Program-made: the position numbers and the translations under genes
NCBI GenBank assembly: GCA_016125185.1
Contig: WGMG01000006.1
Span: forward strand, 62,001-126,000
Source of the DNA: Armatimonadota bacterium
Lineage (GTDB): Bacteria > Armatimonadota > Fimbriimonadia > Fimbriimonadales > Fimbriimonadaceae
Reading direction: 5' to 3'
Length of the DNA stretch: 64,000 bases
Shown: one piece after another, positions 51,892-60,142 of the stretch
Layout of the letters: the number at the start of each line of letters is the position of its first letter
How positions within the stretch are numbered: position 1 is the stretch's first letter
The notes under the pieces: generated by a model
Told to the model about the DNA's origin: nothing
Databases searched by the model: none
The model's input: the letters and a program-made list of their open reading frames with translations, nothing else

Positions 51892-52686
51892 TTATGGCTT
51901 GAATCGGTCGAGGGCTGGAGTCGTTCCGTTCTTTGCGAAGGCACCGACCAGCCATCCAGCTTGCGGATGCAGGGCCGAGCGGGTGACGGTACCGACCTTA
52001 TTACCATCGGTATCGACGAGGTCTGATCCCTTCGCCATCTCCTCCAGCGATTGATAAACCGCCCACGTTTTGTTGGTGTGGCCCCGGCTGTGAATGCGGT
52101 GATTGACCTCCTGGCCCGTATAGCAACCCTTCGTGTAGCTCATCACCATTTGCTCGAATTTGGGACCCATTTCGGCCGGAAAGTTGGACTCATCGATGTC
52201 GAGCCCCCAAAGCGGCAGGCTCGCCTCTAGCGACGCGAGTTCCAAAACTTCGAGGCTCATCGTGCGGCCCTGGCAAGGACCGACCACATCGTGCCCTGGC
52301 CAAAGGGTGCGTTTGGCCGGAAGACCTTTTCCGCCGAGGAGTACGTGAAAGAGCGGTTCATCCAGAACTCTAGCGGTGCAGTCTTCGAGGATGACCATCT
52401 GCTCGACTCGTTGGAGGATTGCTGGTACGCAAGGGGCGGGGACGATCATCCAACCTTTGCCGTCTACAAGATGCAAGTCGCCGGTAGCCAAGATTTGGCC
52501 GGTTGGTTTGCACAGACAAAAGGAGATAGGGCGATTTTCGGCTAACTCCCGCATATCGTTAGTGATCTGCCCTTGGAGCCATTCGCGCCATTCGGTCCCG
52601 TCGAACTCGACGAGCGCGCAGTTCTCCAGCCTAAAGACTCCCCCCTCATGACGAAGCAGTTCATAATCGGAGGAGGTCTGGTTCAT
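51892..52686 (-). CDS. ygfZ: Folate-binding protein YgfZ/GcvT-like
   Basis: 264 residues. The diagnostic KGCYTGQEVNHRIHSRG motif is present. YgfZ uses tetrahydrofolate and supports maintenance of certain Fe-S enzymes. First gene of a unit with HAD and PAP2. Many Fe-S enzymes (HemW here) could need it. Confidence 0.93.
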   Translation of the reverse strand: MNQTSSDYELLRHEGGVFRLENCALVEFDGTEWREWLQGQITNDMRELAENRPISFCLCKPTGQILATGDLHLVDGKGWMIVPAPCVPAILQRVEQMVILEDCTARVLDEPLFHVLLGGKGLPAKRTLWPGHDVVGPCQGRTMSLEVLELASLEASLPLWGLDIDESNFPAEMGPKFEQMVMSYTKGCYTGQEVNHRIHSRGHTNKTWAVYQSLEEMAKGSDLVDTDGNKVGTVTRSALHPQAGWLVGAFAKNGTTPALDRFKP

Positions 52687-52732
52687 ACCAAGACGGTTCT
52701 ACGTCGAAACAGAACGAGGCGTTGGTGAGCAC

Positions 52733-53536
52733 ATGGCAAATCCCTGGCTTTTGGGCGGAATCGCGGTCCTTTTTGGGATCGGAGCCTCAATGGTGCGTGA
52801 GTTCGAGGGAGCGGCGGCACGGGAGATCGCGGGCAAATTGGAAGGCGACCATAAAAAGGTCTCGCTTCATGTGACCTACCCCGGTTTACTGAGCCCGGCG
52901 CTAGGCGAAGTTGGCACGGCTACGATTCGTGCCTCACAATTCCGATGTGAAGGGCTGCCACTGTTCACAGAGCCGACGAGGAGCCGCAAGGGGTCGATCA
53001 AGCATCTGCAGTTGGATTTATCCGACTTCTACCTGCGCGACCTTCGGTGCAACCGGTTTACTGCCGACATTCCCGGATGCCGGTTCGACTTTGCCTTGGC
53101 CGCCTCGCAGAAAAAGATCCGACTTAGTAAAAGTGGTTTAGGGATTGGAACAGTGGAGCTTTTGGTGGAGGACCTCGCTCCGTACATCCTCAAGAAGTAT
53201 CGCGAGATCAAGGCGGTCGAAGTCTCGACGGACGGAAAATGGGTGAGGGTGAAAGGTTCAGGTGACTTCCTCGTTCTCAAAGCTGACTTTGACGTGAAGG
53301 CGCACTTGACGACGAACGGGGGTCAGCTATTGCTCAGTGACGCAATCATTCGGATCGACAATAAGTCGACTGATGCGGATAGTGAAGCCGCTCTCATGAA
53401 CACACTTAACCCTGTGATCGACTTTGCGAAAGACCTTGACCTTTACGACGCGGTGTTTGCCCGAAAGGTTGAAATTCAGGGCAATAAGATTCTAGTGACC
53501 GGCGACGTAAAAATTCCCGACTTGCCCAAGGAATAG
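52733..53536 (+). CDS. DUF2993 (LmeA-like) protein
   Basis: 267 residues with an N-terminal membrane anchor. The tandem beta-strand pattern (HLQLDLSDFYLRDLRC, IGTVELLVEDLAPYIL, VRVKGSGDFLVLKADFDVKAHLT) fits DUF2993, a lipid-binding family. It probably acts at the envelope. No Shine-Dalgarno seen. Confidence 0.72.
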   Translation: MANPWLLGGIAVLFGIGASMVREFEGAAAREIAGKLEGDHKKVSLHVTYPGLLSPALGEVGTATIRASQFRCEGLPLFTEPTRSRKGSIKHLQLDLSDFYLRDLRCNRFTADIPGCRFDFALAASQKKIRLSKSGLGIGTVELLVEDLAPYILKKYREIKAVEVSTDGKWVRVKGSGDFLVLKADFDVKAHLTTNGGQLLLSDAIIRIDNKSTDADSEAALMNTLNPVIDFAKDLDLYDAVFARKVEIQGNKILVTGDVKIPDLPKE

Positions 53537-53950
53537 CTACTCGATTTCGAGTGACCCAAAGCGCTTTTCGGTGGAATCCGACTTTGCGGACAGCAAACTG
53601 AACGCCTTTTCGATTCTTTTTCGCTCGCGGTCGGCGACTTCCTTTTTACTGGGCTCTTTCTGGGAAAAATCGTCTACATGACTTAGTAGCAGTTGATACT
53701 GAGTCTTTAGCTGAGCGTAGGAAGCGTTGCTAGAAATACCCAAGACTGTCACCGCTTCGGCCTCGGTCATTGCGGCGATTTGGTCGGTTGCCACCTGTTG
53801 CTCGGATTTCTTGAGCGTAATACCTTCTTCTAAGGCTTGGTCGAGTTCTTTGACTGCCTTTTCCTCGACTGATTCTTTGCCGAAAACAGCGTCGTGGGCC
53901 TTCGTTGCGTAGGCTCTTCCCAGGTTAATGACTCGATCCAACTCGGACAT
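53537..53950 (-). CDS. Degenerate J-domain-like protein
   Basis: 137 residues. Residues ~65-130 match the J-domain frame: AVTVLGISSNASYAQLKTQYQLLL, then ERKRIEKAFSLLSAKSDSTEKRFGSLE (cf. NEAYEVLSDPEKRxxYD). The HPD tripeptide needed to stimulate DnaK is missing (HVDD instead). N-terminal half is helical/coiled. Eighteen bases downstream of the next (upstream) membrane coiled-coil gene. Confidence 0.55.
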   Translation of the reverse strand: MSELDRVINLGRAYATKAHDAVFGKESVEEKAVKELDQALEEGITLKKSEQQVATDQIAAMTEAEAVTVLGISSNASYAQLKTQYQLLLSHVDDFSQKEPSKKEVADRERKRIEKAFSLLSAKSDSTEKRFGSLEIE

Positions 53951-53968
53951 GAATATCTCTAAATTACC

Positions 53969-54604
53969 CTACGTATGCAAAACGTCCTGGGCTTCCAAAA
54001 CCGAGGACTGAATCGCGTCGAGCGCTCCCAGCGACGAACGAAGATCGGACGCCCGGTCCGTGGCGTTAGCGGATGCATTGCTGACGGCCAACTTGGCCTT
54101 CAACTCACTTAGTGAAGCCTTAGTGACTTCGATTTCGTTTTCAATTTTCTTGATGATCGTCCGAGCCTTTTGATATTCCTGGAGCTCACCTTGCTTGGAC
54201 TCCATCGCTTTTGCATAGCTCAGCTTTTCTTGAGGCGACTCTGCCTCATCGTGAAGTCGCTGTAAGCGGTCCATCTCGGACTGAATATTTGCATGACTAT
54301 CGATCGCCTTGCGTAGGCCGTCGCGGGTTTGCAAAGCCAGCACCACGCGCTCGTGGGTTGCATCGAGTTCATCGTTAACGGAACTAGACATCGCGTGTAC
54401 GGCGGGATCATCGGACGCCGTCACGATATTTCTAATCTCCCGGCGGAGCGAACGGATCGGACGGTAGAACGCCTGTGAGTCGAAGGACAGGGTAGGGAAG
54501 TCATCTTGACTGTTCGCTTCCCGAACGGATTTCGACGACGTGACGAACGCAACAACCAGGCCGATCATGAGGATAAGCATTACCACCAGGAGGAGCATTA
54601 CCAT
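53969..54604 (-). CDS. Membrane-anchored coiled-coil protein
   Basis: 211 residues from ATG 54604, which has AAGGA six nt upstream; the frame extends to 54736 into the previous gene. One N-terminal helix (LLLVVMLILMIGLVVAF), then a long coiled coil (~75-190). No family recognised. Probably cotranscribed with the J-like gene. Confidence 0.7.
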   Translation of the reverse strand: MVMLLLVVMLILMIGLVVAFVTSSKSVREANSQDDFPTLSFDSQAFYRPIRSLRREIRNIVTASDDPAVHAMSSSVNDELDATHERVVLALQTRDGLRKAIDSHANIQSEMDRLQRLHDEAESPQEKLSYAKAMESKQGELQEYQKARTIIKKIENEIEVTKASLSELKAKLAVSNASANATDRASDLRSSLGALDAIQSSVLEAQDVLHT

Positions 54605-54633
54605 GAGTGTCCTTATCAGTGTACGTTCCGGGC

Positions 54634-55506
54634 TCAGAATCGGACATGCAAAAAGATGGAAAAGTCGCGGAAATTTCGATCGGTGAGCCGGTAGGTTCCT
54701 TCCAGTTGGATTCCTTTTGCTGCGTTGTACACGCATCCTAATCGAGTAAAGGTTTCTCGGTCACCAAATACCTTCGAAACACCTGCAAAGGCAGAGTGCC
54801 GATGCCCCAGATCATAGGTGACCAAGAAGTCGCCGGCTTCCTTGTCTTTTGATGTTCCTTCGGGCTGCCGAAGTACAATGGCTTCTGTTCGGTATACGAA
54901 CTTTTGAGAGCGGCGATAGATGTCAACGCCAACCGCCTGTTTCCAGCCGTTACCGAGTCCCTCGGGTTTCTGCAGGGACTGGGTGAGCGCCATCGACGAA
55001 CTATTGACGCCCCAATGTCGGCCAACGGCGAAACTAAGTCCGAGCCCTCGGCCACCAATTCGTCCGACGACGCCATACTGCCGACCGTTTCCACCGTCAG
55101 CGATGGCGATCGCTAACGGAACGCCGCCAAGCGCGAGGTTAGAATCGATCCGCGCCGCCTGGACGGACTGGTGGAAGAACGCTCCCCCGCCAAAAGGGAC
55201 ATATTGCTTTCCTACTCTCCAAGATCCCGGATCCTCGACGTAGTATTCGTCGAAGGCGTCGTCGTCCGGGTCGTTCTTAATGGGTTGAACGCGCTCGGCA
55301 AAGACTACCCGCAGGCCGACGGGAAGGTACGTTTGGAGGGTGATGACCGAATGCCGCCCCAGCGGTGTATAGGTTCGACCGCCTAGCGAATATTCCTTCG
55401 ACGAAGCCATTCCTAGGCTCAGGTCCCCTCGGATTCGCACGTCGGGAGCCTGAGCCAAGGCGACGGAGGTGGTCAGACAGGCGAATCCGAGAGCGAGCGA
55501 CTTCAC
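54634..55506 (-). CDS. Outer-membrane beta-barrel protein
   Basis: 290 residues: signal peptide (to ALA), then alternating beta strands with aromatic girdles (e.g. LGLSFAVGRHWGVN, GDFLVTYDLGHRHSAFAGV) and a C-terminal FLHVRF, the Phe end recognised by the BAM machinery. A porin-like protein of unknown substrate. ATG overlaps the hisS stop by 4 bp. Confidence 0.75.
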   Translation of the reverse strand: MKSLALGFACLTTSVALAQAPDVRIRGDLSLGMASSKEYSLGGRTYTPLGRHSVITLQTYLPVGLRVVFAERVQPIKNDPDDDAFDEYYVEDPGSWRVGKQYVPFGGGAFFHQSVQAARIDSNLALGGVPLAIAIADGGNGRQYGVVGRIGGRGLGLSFAVGRHWGVNSSSMALTQSLQKPEGLGNGWKQAVGVDIYRRSQKFVYRTEAIVLRQPEGTSKDKEAGDFLVTYDLGHRHSAFAGVSKVFGDRETFTRLGCVYNAAKGIQLEGTYRLTDRNFRDFSIFLHVRF

Positions 55507-56744
55507 AGTAATCCTAGGACGTTTTCGACCGGCACTTCGGTTTGCTCGCCGGTCTCCATGTTCTTTAACGACACCGTTCTCTTTGCAAGTTCCGAATCGC
55601 CGATGATCGCGCAGAAGCGCGATTGGGAAGAATCGGCCTGCCGCATCTGGGATTTCATGCTTCGACTGTCGAGGTCAAGCAAAACGGTTTTGCCATTTGA
55701 ACGCAGGTTTCGCGTCAGTTCACGGACCATACTGCTAGCTTCATTCGTAGCTCGAACTACGAAGATGTCCGGCTTGTTGATCGGCACCTGAACTTGCTTT
55801 TCTTGAACCGCGAGAATAACACGCTCAACACCAATTCCGAATCCAACGCAGGGCGTCTGCGGACCGCCGATTTCCTTCACGAGATTGTCATAACGACCAC
55901 CCCCAAAGATCGAAAGACCCGGCAGATATTGAGAGACAAACTCGAACACCGTCTCTGTGTAGTAGTCCAGTCCGCGAACCGTCCCCGGAGAGACTTCGTA
56001 GGGAACTTCGGCTTCGTCGAGAAGCTGTTTCAGCGCTTCGAACCGCTCTCGGGAATCTGGCTCCAGGAATTCCAGGATTGGCCGTAGACCTTCCAGAGCC
56101 TTCTGCTGATCGGGATCCTTGGAGTCCAACATTCCCAAGGGATTCTTCCGAATTCGTTCGGAGACCTCCGTTGAAGCGTCTTTCAGATAACCATCAACGA
56201 ACTCCAAAATATGTTCGGAAAATTTGCTTCGACACTCGGTCCGACCAATAGAGTTAATGTAAATCGGTTCGTTTCCCAAACCAATGGCGCAAAGGAATCG
56301 ATAGGCGAGCTCGAGGATTTCCGCATCGGCTTCCGCACTATTTGCGCCGAGGAGTTCGGCTCCAAACTGGTGCAGTTCACGCAGGCGTCCTTTTTGGCTT
56401 CGGTTGTACCGGTAGCAGGGGGTCAAATAGTAAAAACGTGCGTGCGTTCCTTGCGGACAAAGGTTGTGTTCGACGACTGCTCGCATGACCGGAGCGGTGC
56501 CCTCGGGCTTCAGGGCAACATCCCGGCCACCCTTGTCTTGAAACTCGTACATCTCCTTCGAAACGATGTCGCTTTGCTCGCCGGCGGTGCGCTTGAACAA
56601 CGCCACGTCCTCGAAGACTGGTGTCCGAATTTCTCCGTAGCCGAAATGATGGGCAAGCTCTCGATAGATCGACTCGAGCCACTGCCAGGTAACGGCCTGG
56701 CCGGGCAAAACGTCTTCGGTTCCGCGAGGAGCTTGAATTCGCAT
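55503..56744 (-). CDS. hisS: Histidyl-tRNA synthetase
   Basis: 413 residues. Class II: motif 1 region IRTPVFEDVALFKR, motif 2 GTHARFYYLTPCYRYNRSQKGRLRE, histidine-A GTVRGLDYYTETVFEF and motif 3 VGFGIGVERVI. C-terminal anticodon-binding domain present (~325-413). Upstream AATAAA with 6 nt, and AAAGG, precede the ATG. Confidence 0.97.
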   Translation of the reverse strand: MRIQAPRGTEDVLPGQAVTWQWLESIYRELAHHFGYGEIRTPVFEDVALFKRTAGEQSDIVSKEMYEFQDKGGRDVALKPEGTAPVMRAVVEHNLCPQGTHARFYYLTPCYRYNRSQKGRLRELHQFGAELLGANSAEADAEILELAYRFLCAIGLGNEPIYINSIGRTECRSKFSEHILEFVDGYLKDASTEVSERIRKNPLGMLDSKDPDQQKALEGLRPILEFLEPDSRERFEALKQLLDEAEVPYEVSPGTVRGLDYYTETVFEFVSQYLPGLSIFGGGRYDNLVKEIGGPQTPCVGFGIGVERVILAVQEKQVQVPINKPDIFVVRATNEASSMVRELTRNLRSNGKTVLLDLDSRSMKSQMRQADSSQSRFCAIIGDSELAKRTVSLKNMETGEQTEVPVENVLGLL

Positions 56745-56764
56745 AGAACCTTTATTGTGACATC

Positions 56765-57256
56765 TCAGAGCTTGGGGCCAACCGCGCCGAGAATGCGGAG
56801 GAGGCAGTACACGGCAACAATGATGGGAAGACCCGAACCGAACCGAATGCCTTCAGTCCCATAGAGCACGACAAAGACAGCAGATGGGAGGCTGAGGAGG
56901 AAGTGAAGCCAGATCGCCCACTTCCGGCCCTGGCAGGTCGCGATGGCGAAGAAGAAGGTGAATATGAAATAGGCGACCGCCAAGACAATAAGAGCTATAC
57001 CAGTCGGTTGCGTCATGGTGTCGATCGTATGGCGAACCGACGGATCGGAGACCTTTTTGTACATCTCCTTCTTGATGTCGGGCGCAAGGCCGTAAACGAT
57101 GGCACCGAGCAGGGCAACGGCAGCAGTCGAGCAACATCCCCCGAAAACTTGCCAGATGCCAAGGATGATGTCGCCGGCGAAGGCGCGATTGCCGGAGCTT
57201 CGCCGAGAAACTGATCTGGAACTCGACCTCCTCCGCTTCGCCTTCTTTTTCGCCAC
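56765..57256 (-). CDS. Membrane protein, unknown
   Basis: 163 residues. A very basic Ser/Arg/Lys N-terminus (~1-25), then four hydrophobic helices in pairs. No family recognised. GTG start. Confidence 0.6.
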   Translation of the reverse strand: MAKKKAKRRRSSSRSVSRRSSGNRAFAGDIILGIWQVFGGCCSTAAVALLGAIVYGLAPDIKKEMYKKVSDPSVRHTIDTMTQPTGIALIVLAVAYFIFTFFFAIATCQGRKWAIWLHFLLSLPSAVFVVLYGTEGIRFGSGLPIIVAVYCLLRILGAVGPKL

Positions 57257-57325
57257 ATAGAAAATACGGGCAAGAGGTACCTATCGGATCGGGAATTGCC
57301 TGAAAATCCGTTCGTTCCTTTACCA

Positions 57326-59137
57326 ATGTCAAAACCGGGTTCTCCTCTCGTCGGAGCTAAGAAACAGGCCGCAAAACAATCCAGGTTTGGATTCGTTCTC
57401 CATTTAGTGGTGTTGATTGGTACATTGGTGGCGGGATTAGCCGTGGCGAATCCGATGCAGGAGCTTTCTCCACAAGATGTCTTTGACCGCATGGAGAGGA
57501 ACGCAAAGATCGCGCCAACCATTGCAAAGTATCTACCTGGTTGGTCTGCCTTCGTCCAACAAACCAAGTTGTACGTCGAGGCACATCGAGCGGAATTCTT
57601 CGACTTTGTCTCCAATGAGGAGAAGGAAATCGAGGCCGGAAAAGTTGGTCCGGCCAAACCCGTCAAGCCTCAACAGAAAGCTGGAATACCACAGAATCCC
57701 TTCTCTGCAAATGGATACCCCGCTGCGCTAAGTTCTACCAATTTTGTAAGAGCGATCGCTTTGGCGGGACAAGATGATTGCCCTGAAGACGGCCAAGTTC
57801 CGTTTCCTTCCTGTCCTGGCGAGCGAACAACCACAAAGGAACCGAGACTTTCGCCATTGACCCGGCTCTGCGCCCATGAACATCTGGGCCTTTTTGATGG
57901 GCAAATTGCGCTGGTTGCCAAGGCAATCGCTCTGTTGATTTCGGGAAAGCCCTCCGTTGTGGCCCACCCTTTCATGATGACTTTGAGCAAGATATCACCG
58001 GACGAGAAACTCGCATGGGCACAATGGGCGAATCCATTCAGTTGGAGGTCCTCGTCGTCAAGTGGATTGTCATTCAACCTAATTGAAGCCTTGCAGAAGA
58101 TTGACGAAGTTGTCGCAAGCGAACCAAAGTTGAAAGCCAAGCTTGATGAAGTCATCCGTATCCAAAAGGAGAGTGACGAAAAACGGAAACCTGGAAAAGG
58201 TTACGACCTTCACTATGCGCATCGTGCTCCGTTAGGCAACCAAATCATCGTTGCTGAAGCCCCCTTCGATCAAGGTGTTCTGGTTGGCTACTGCGATGGC
58301 GATGAAACACAGCGCAACCTCTTTAGGAAGTATTTTCCATGGAAGGCGGGGCAGATAGATCGACTGCTTTCAGCCGGAACGCTCATGGTGAAGCACGTTG
58401 AGTCTTTGGCAAATTCCTCGAGCGAGATTGAGTCTTATGTGCCAGGTTATGGAGCTCTTGTCAGGTCTGTTCTTGGGCAAGTGCAAGCAGATCAAGTCGA
58501 ATTTAACAGCTATGTGTCGAGAATTCAGAGCGGCCTCATACACTTCCACGTGAAGGGGAATCCAAGTAGTGAACTAGGGCTTGTACGCTCTTACAATCAT
58601 TACTTTCGAGCGCCAAGGTCGTGGGCTGGGCACTGGTTTCCGCTGGCAATGCTTTTGGCAAACCTTGATCTTCCTGAGATCGACTTTTACACCATCCCAA
58701 CATGGAAAGAGGCCTTCCTGTATCCCGACTCCACGATCGATTTGATCATCATGGCGAGAATGTTGTTCGAAATCCGCGACTATGGAACAAAGCTGACGGA
58801 CGTCGAAAAAAAGGAATCACTGACTAACTTCCTTCAATACTTTCGCGATCTGATGAGAGGACAAGAGACGGATCCAGAAGGAACGGCAGACAGGGTGATT
58901 CAGTTCATTCGCAGCGCCGAGGAATTCGCCTCCAAATGTCCACGCGTTCTTCGCGACAAGGCGACGAAGAGGCCAGCTGCACTTCAGGTGGTTACAAAGA
59001 TTTGGATTAATCCTCCCTTGGCCAAGGTTCTCCGAAAGCGATATCTATCTGGGGACAAGGCCAACCGTAAACTTCTGACCAACTACTTCACCCGCAAGGA
59101 ATTCGATCCCGGAAAGCCCTATCCCGGTATCGGTTAG
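57326..59137 (+). CDS. Large orphan protein with N-terminal membrane helix
   Basis: 603 residues (TTG 57296 would add 10). One N-terminal helix (~20-42), then a long mostly helical region without recognised motifs, apart from a short Cys/Pro-rich segment near residue 155. By eye its codon use is more AT-rich than the neighbours, which may indicate recent acquisition. Function unknown. Confidence 0.6.
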   Translation: MSKPGSPLVGAKKQAAKQSRFGFVLHLVVLIGTLVAGLAVANPMQELSPQDVFDRMERNAKIAPTIAKYLPGWSAFVQQTKLYVEAHRAEFFDFVSNEEKEIEAGKVGPAKPVKPQQKAGIPQNPFSANGYPAALSSTNFVRAIALAGQDDCPEDGQVPFPSCPGERTTTKEPRLSPLTRLCAHEHLGLFDGQIALVAKAIALLISGKPSVVAHPFMMTLSKISPDEKLAWAQWANPFSWRSSSSSGLSFNLIEALQKIDEVVASEPKLKAKLDEVIRIQKESDEKRKPGKGYDLHYAHRAPLGNQIIVAEAPFDQGVLVGYCDGDETQRNLFRKYFPWKAGQIDRLLSAGTLMVKHVESLANSSSEIESYVPGYGALVRSVLGQVQADQVEFNSYVSRIQSGLIHFHVKGNPSSELGLVRSYNHYFRAPRSWAGHWFPLAMLLANLDLPEIDFYTIPTWKEAFLYPDSTIDLIIMARMLFEIRDYGTKLTDVEKKESLTNFLQYFRDLMRGQETDPEGTADRVIQFIRSAEEFASKCPRVLRDKATKRPAALQVVTKIWINPPLAKVLRKRYLSGDKANRKLLTNYFTRKEFDPGKPYPGIG

Positions 59138-59161
59138 CTAGGTCTACAGTAAACTCCGGCC

Positions 59162-60142
59162 ATGCAGTATCGCGAGCTCGGCAAGACCGGCGTGAAAGTT
59201 TCCGAAGTGAGTTTGGGTTGTTGGACGATGGGTGGCCTCAACTGGGTCAATGGCAATCCGAACGGATGGGCAAACGTCGATGAAGACGAGATCACGGTTG
59301 CCATCAAGAAGGGTATCGATGCCGGCGTCAACCATTTCGACAACGCCGATGTCTACGGCAACGGCCGCGCCGAGCGTATGCTCCGACGCGTCCTCGACAA
59401 GCTCGGCGTTCCCAGCCACGACTTTGTCATCGCGACCAAAGTCGGCCACTTTCCCGGAACCGCTGAGAATGCCTACGAAGCCCTCCATGTGCGCCATCAG
59501 TGCGAGCAGTCGCTAAAGAACCTAAATCGCGAATACATCGATGTGTACTACTTCCACCACGGTTACTTTGGTGAATCGGACATGTACTTGGATGACGCCG
59601 TCGCCATGATGAACAAGCTGGTGGAGGAAGGGAAGGTCCGGATCAAGGGGCAATCTGCCTACAGTGCTGACGACTTTGAGCGAGTGACGCCAAAGGTCCA
59701 GCCCGCCGTTTTGCAAAGCTGGGCGCATGCCATGGACGACCAGTTTGTCCGCCCAGGCTCACGAGTGAGCGAACTGATGAAGAAGCACGACATGACGTTC
59801 GTGGCGTTCAGCCCGCTAGCCCAGGGGCTTCTTCTCGACAAGTTCGACCCAAAGAATCCTCCGCAGTTCGACGAAGGCGACCACCGCCGTGGAAGCAAGA
59901 ATTTCAGCTCTGAGCGACTGGAGGCCCTCAAGCCGAAGATGGCAAAGCTGAAGGAGCGATTTGGCGACTCGATCGAAGACCTCAGCGCCGTTGCCCAGCG
60001 GTACATCCTCAACATGCCGAACGTGGCGTGCACGATCCCGGGCTTCCGAAACGAGCGGCAGGTCGTGTGCAACCTCTCGGCGGATGGCCGCGAGCTTAGT
60101 CAGGCGGATATGGACTTCATCCGAGAAACGCTGGACGCTTAA
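59162..60142 (+). CDS. Aldo/keto reductase
   Basis: 326 residues. Tetrad: Asp/Tyr in FDNADVYGNG, Lys in VIATKVGHFPG, His in DVYYFHHGY; C-terminal CTIPGFRNERQV. ATG follows TAAACT by exactly 6 nt. Its stop overlaps the convergent GGDEF/EAL stop by 4 bp. Confidence 0.92.
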   Translation: MQYRELGKTGVKVSEVSLGCWTMGGLNWVNGNPNGWANVDEDEITVAIKKGIDAGVNHFDNADVYGNGRAERMLRRVLDKLGVPSHDFVIATKVGHFPGTAENAYEALHVRHQCEQSLKNLNREYIDVYYFHHGYFGESDMYLDDAVAMMNKLVEEGKVRIKGQSAYSADDFERVTPKVQPAVLQSWAHAMDDQFVRPGSRVSELMKKHDMTFVAFSPLAQGLLLDKFDPKNPPQFDEGDHRRGSKNFSSERLEALKPKMAKLKERFGDSIEDLSAVAQRYILNMPNVACTIPGFRNERQVVCNLSADGRELSQADMDFIRETLDA

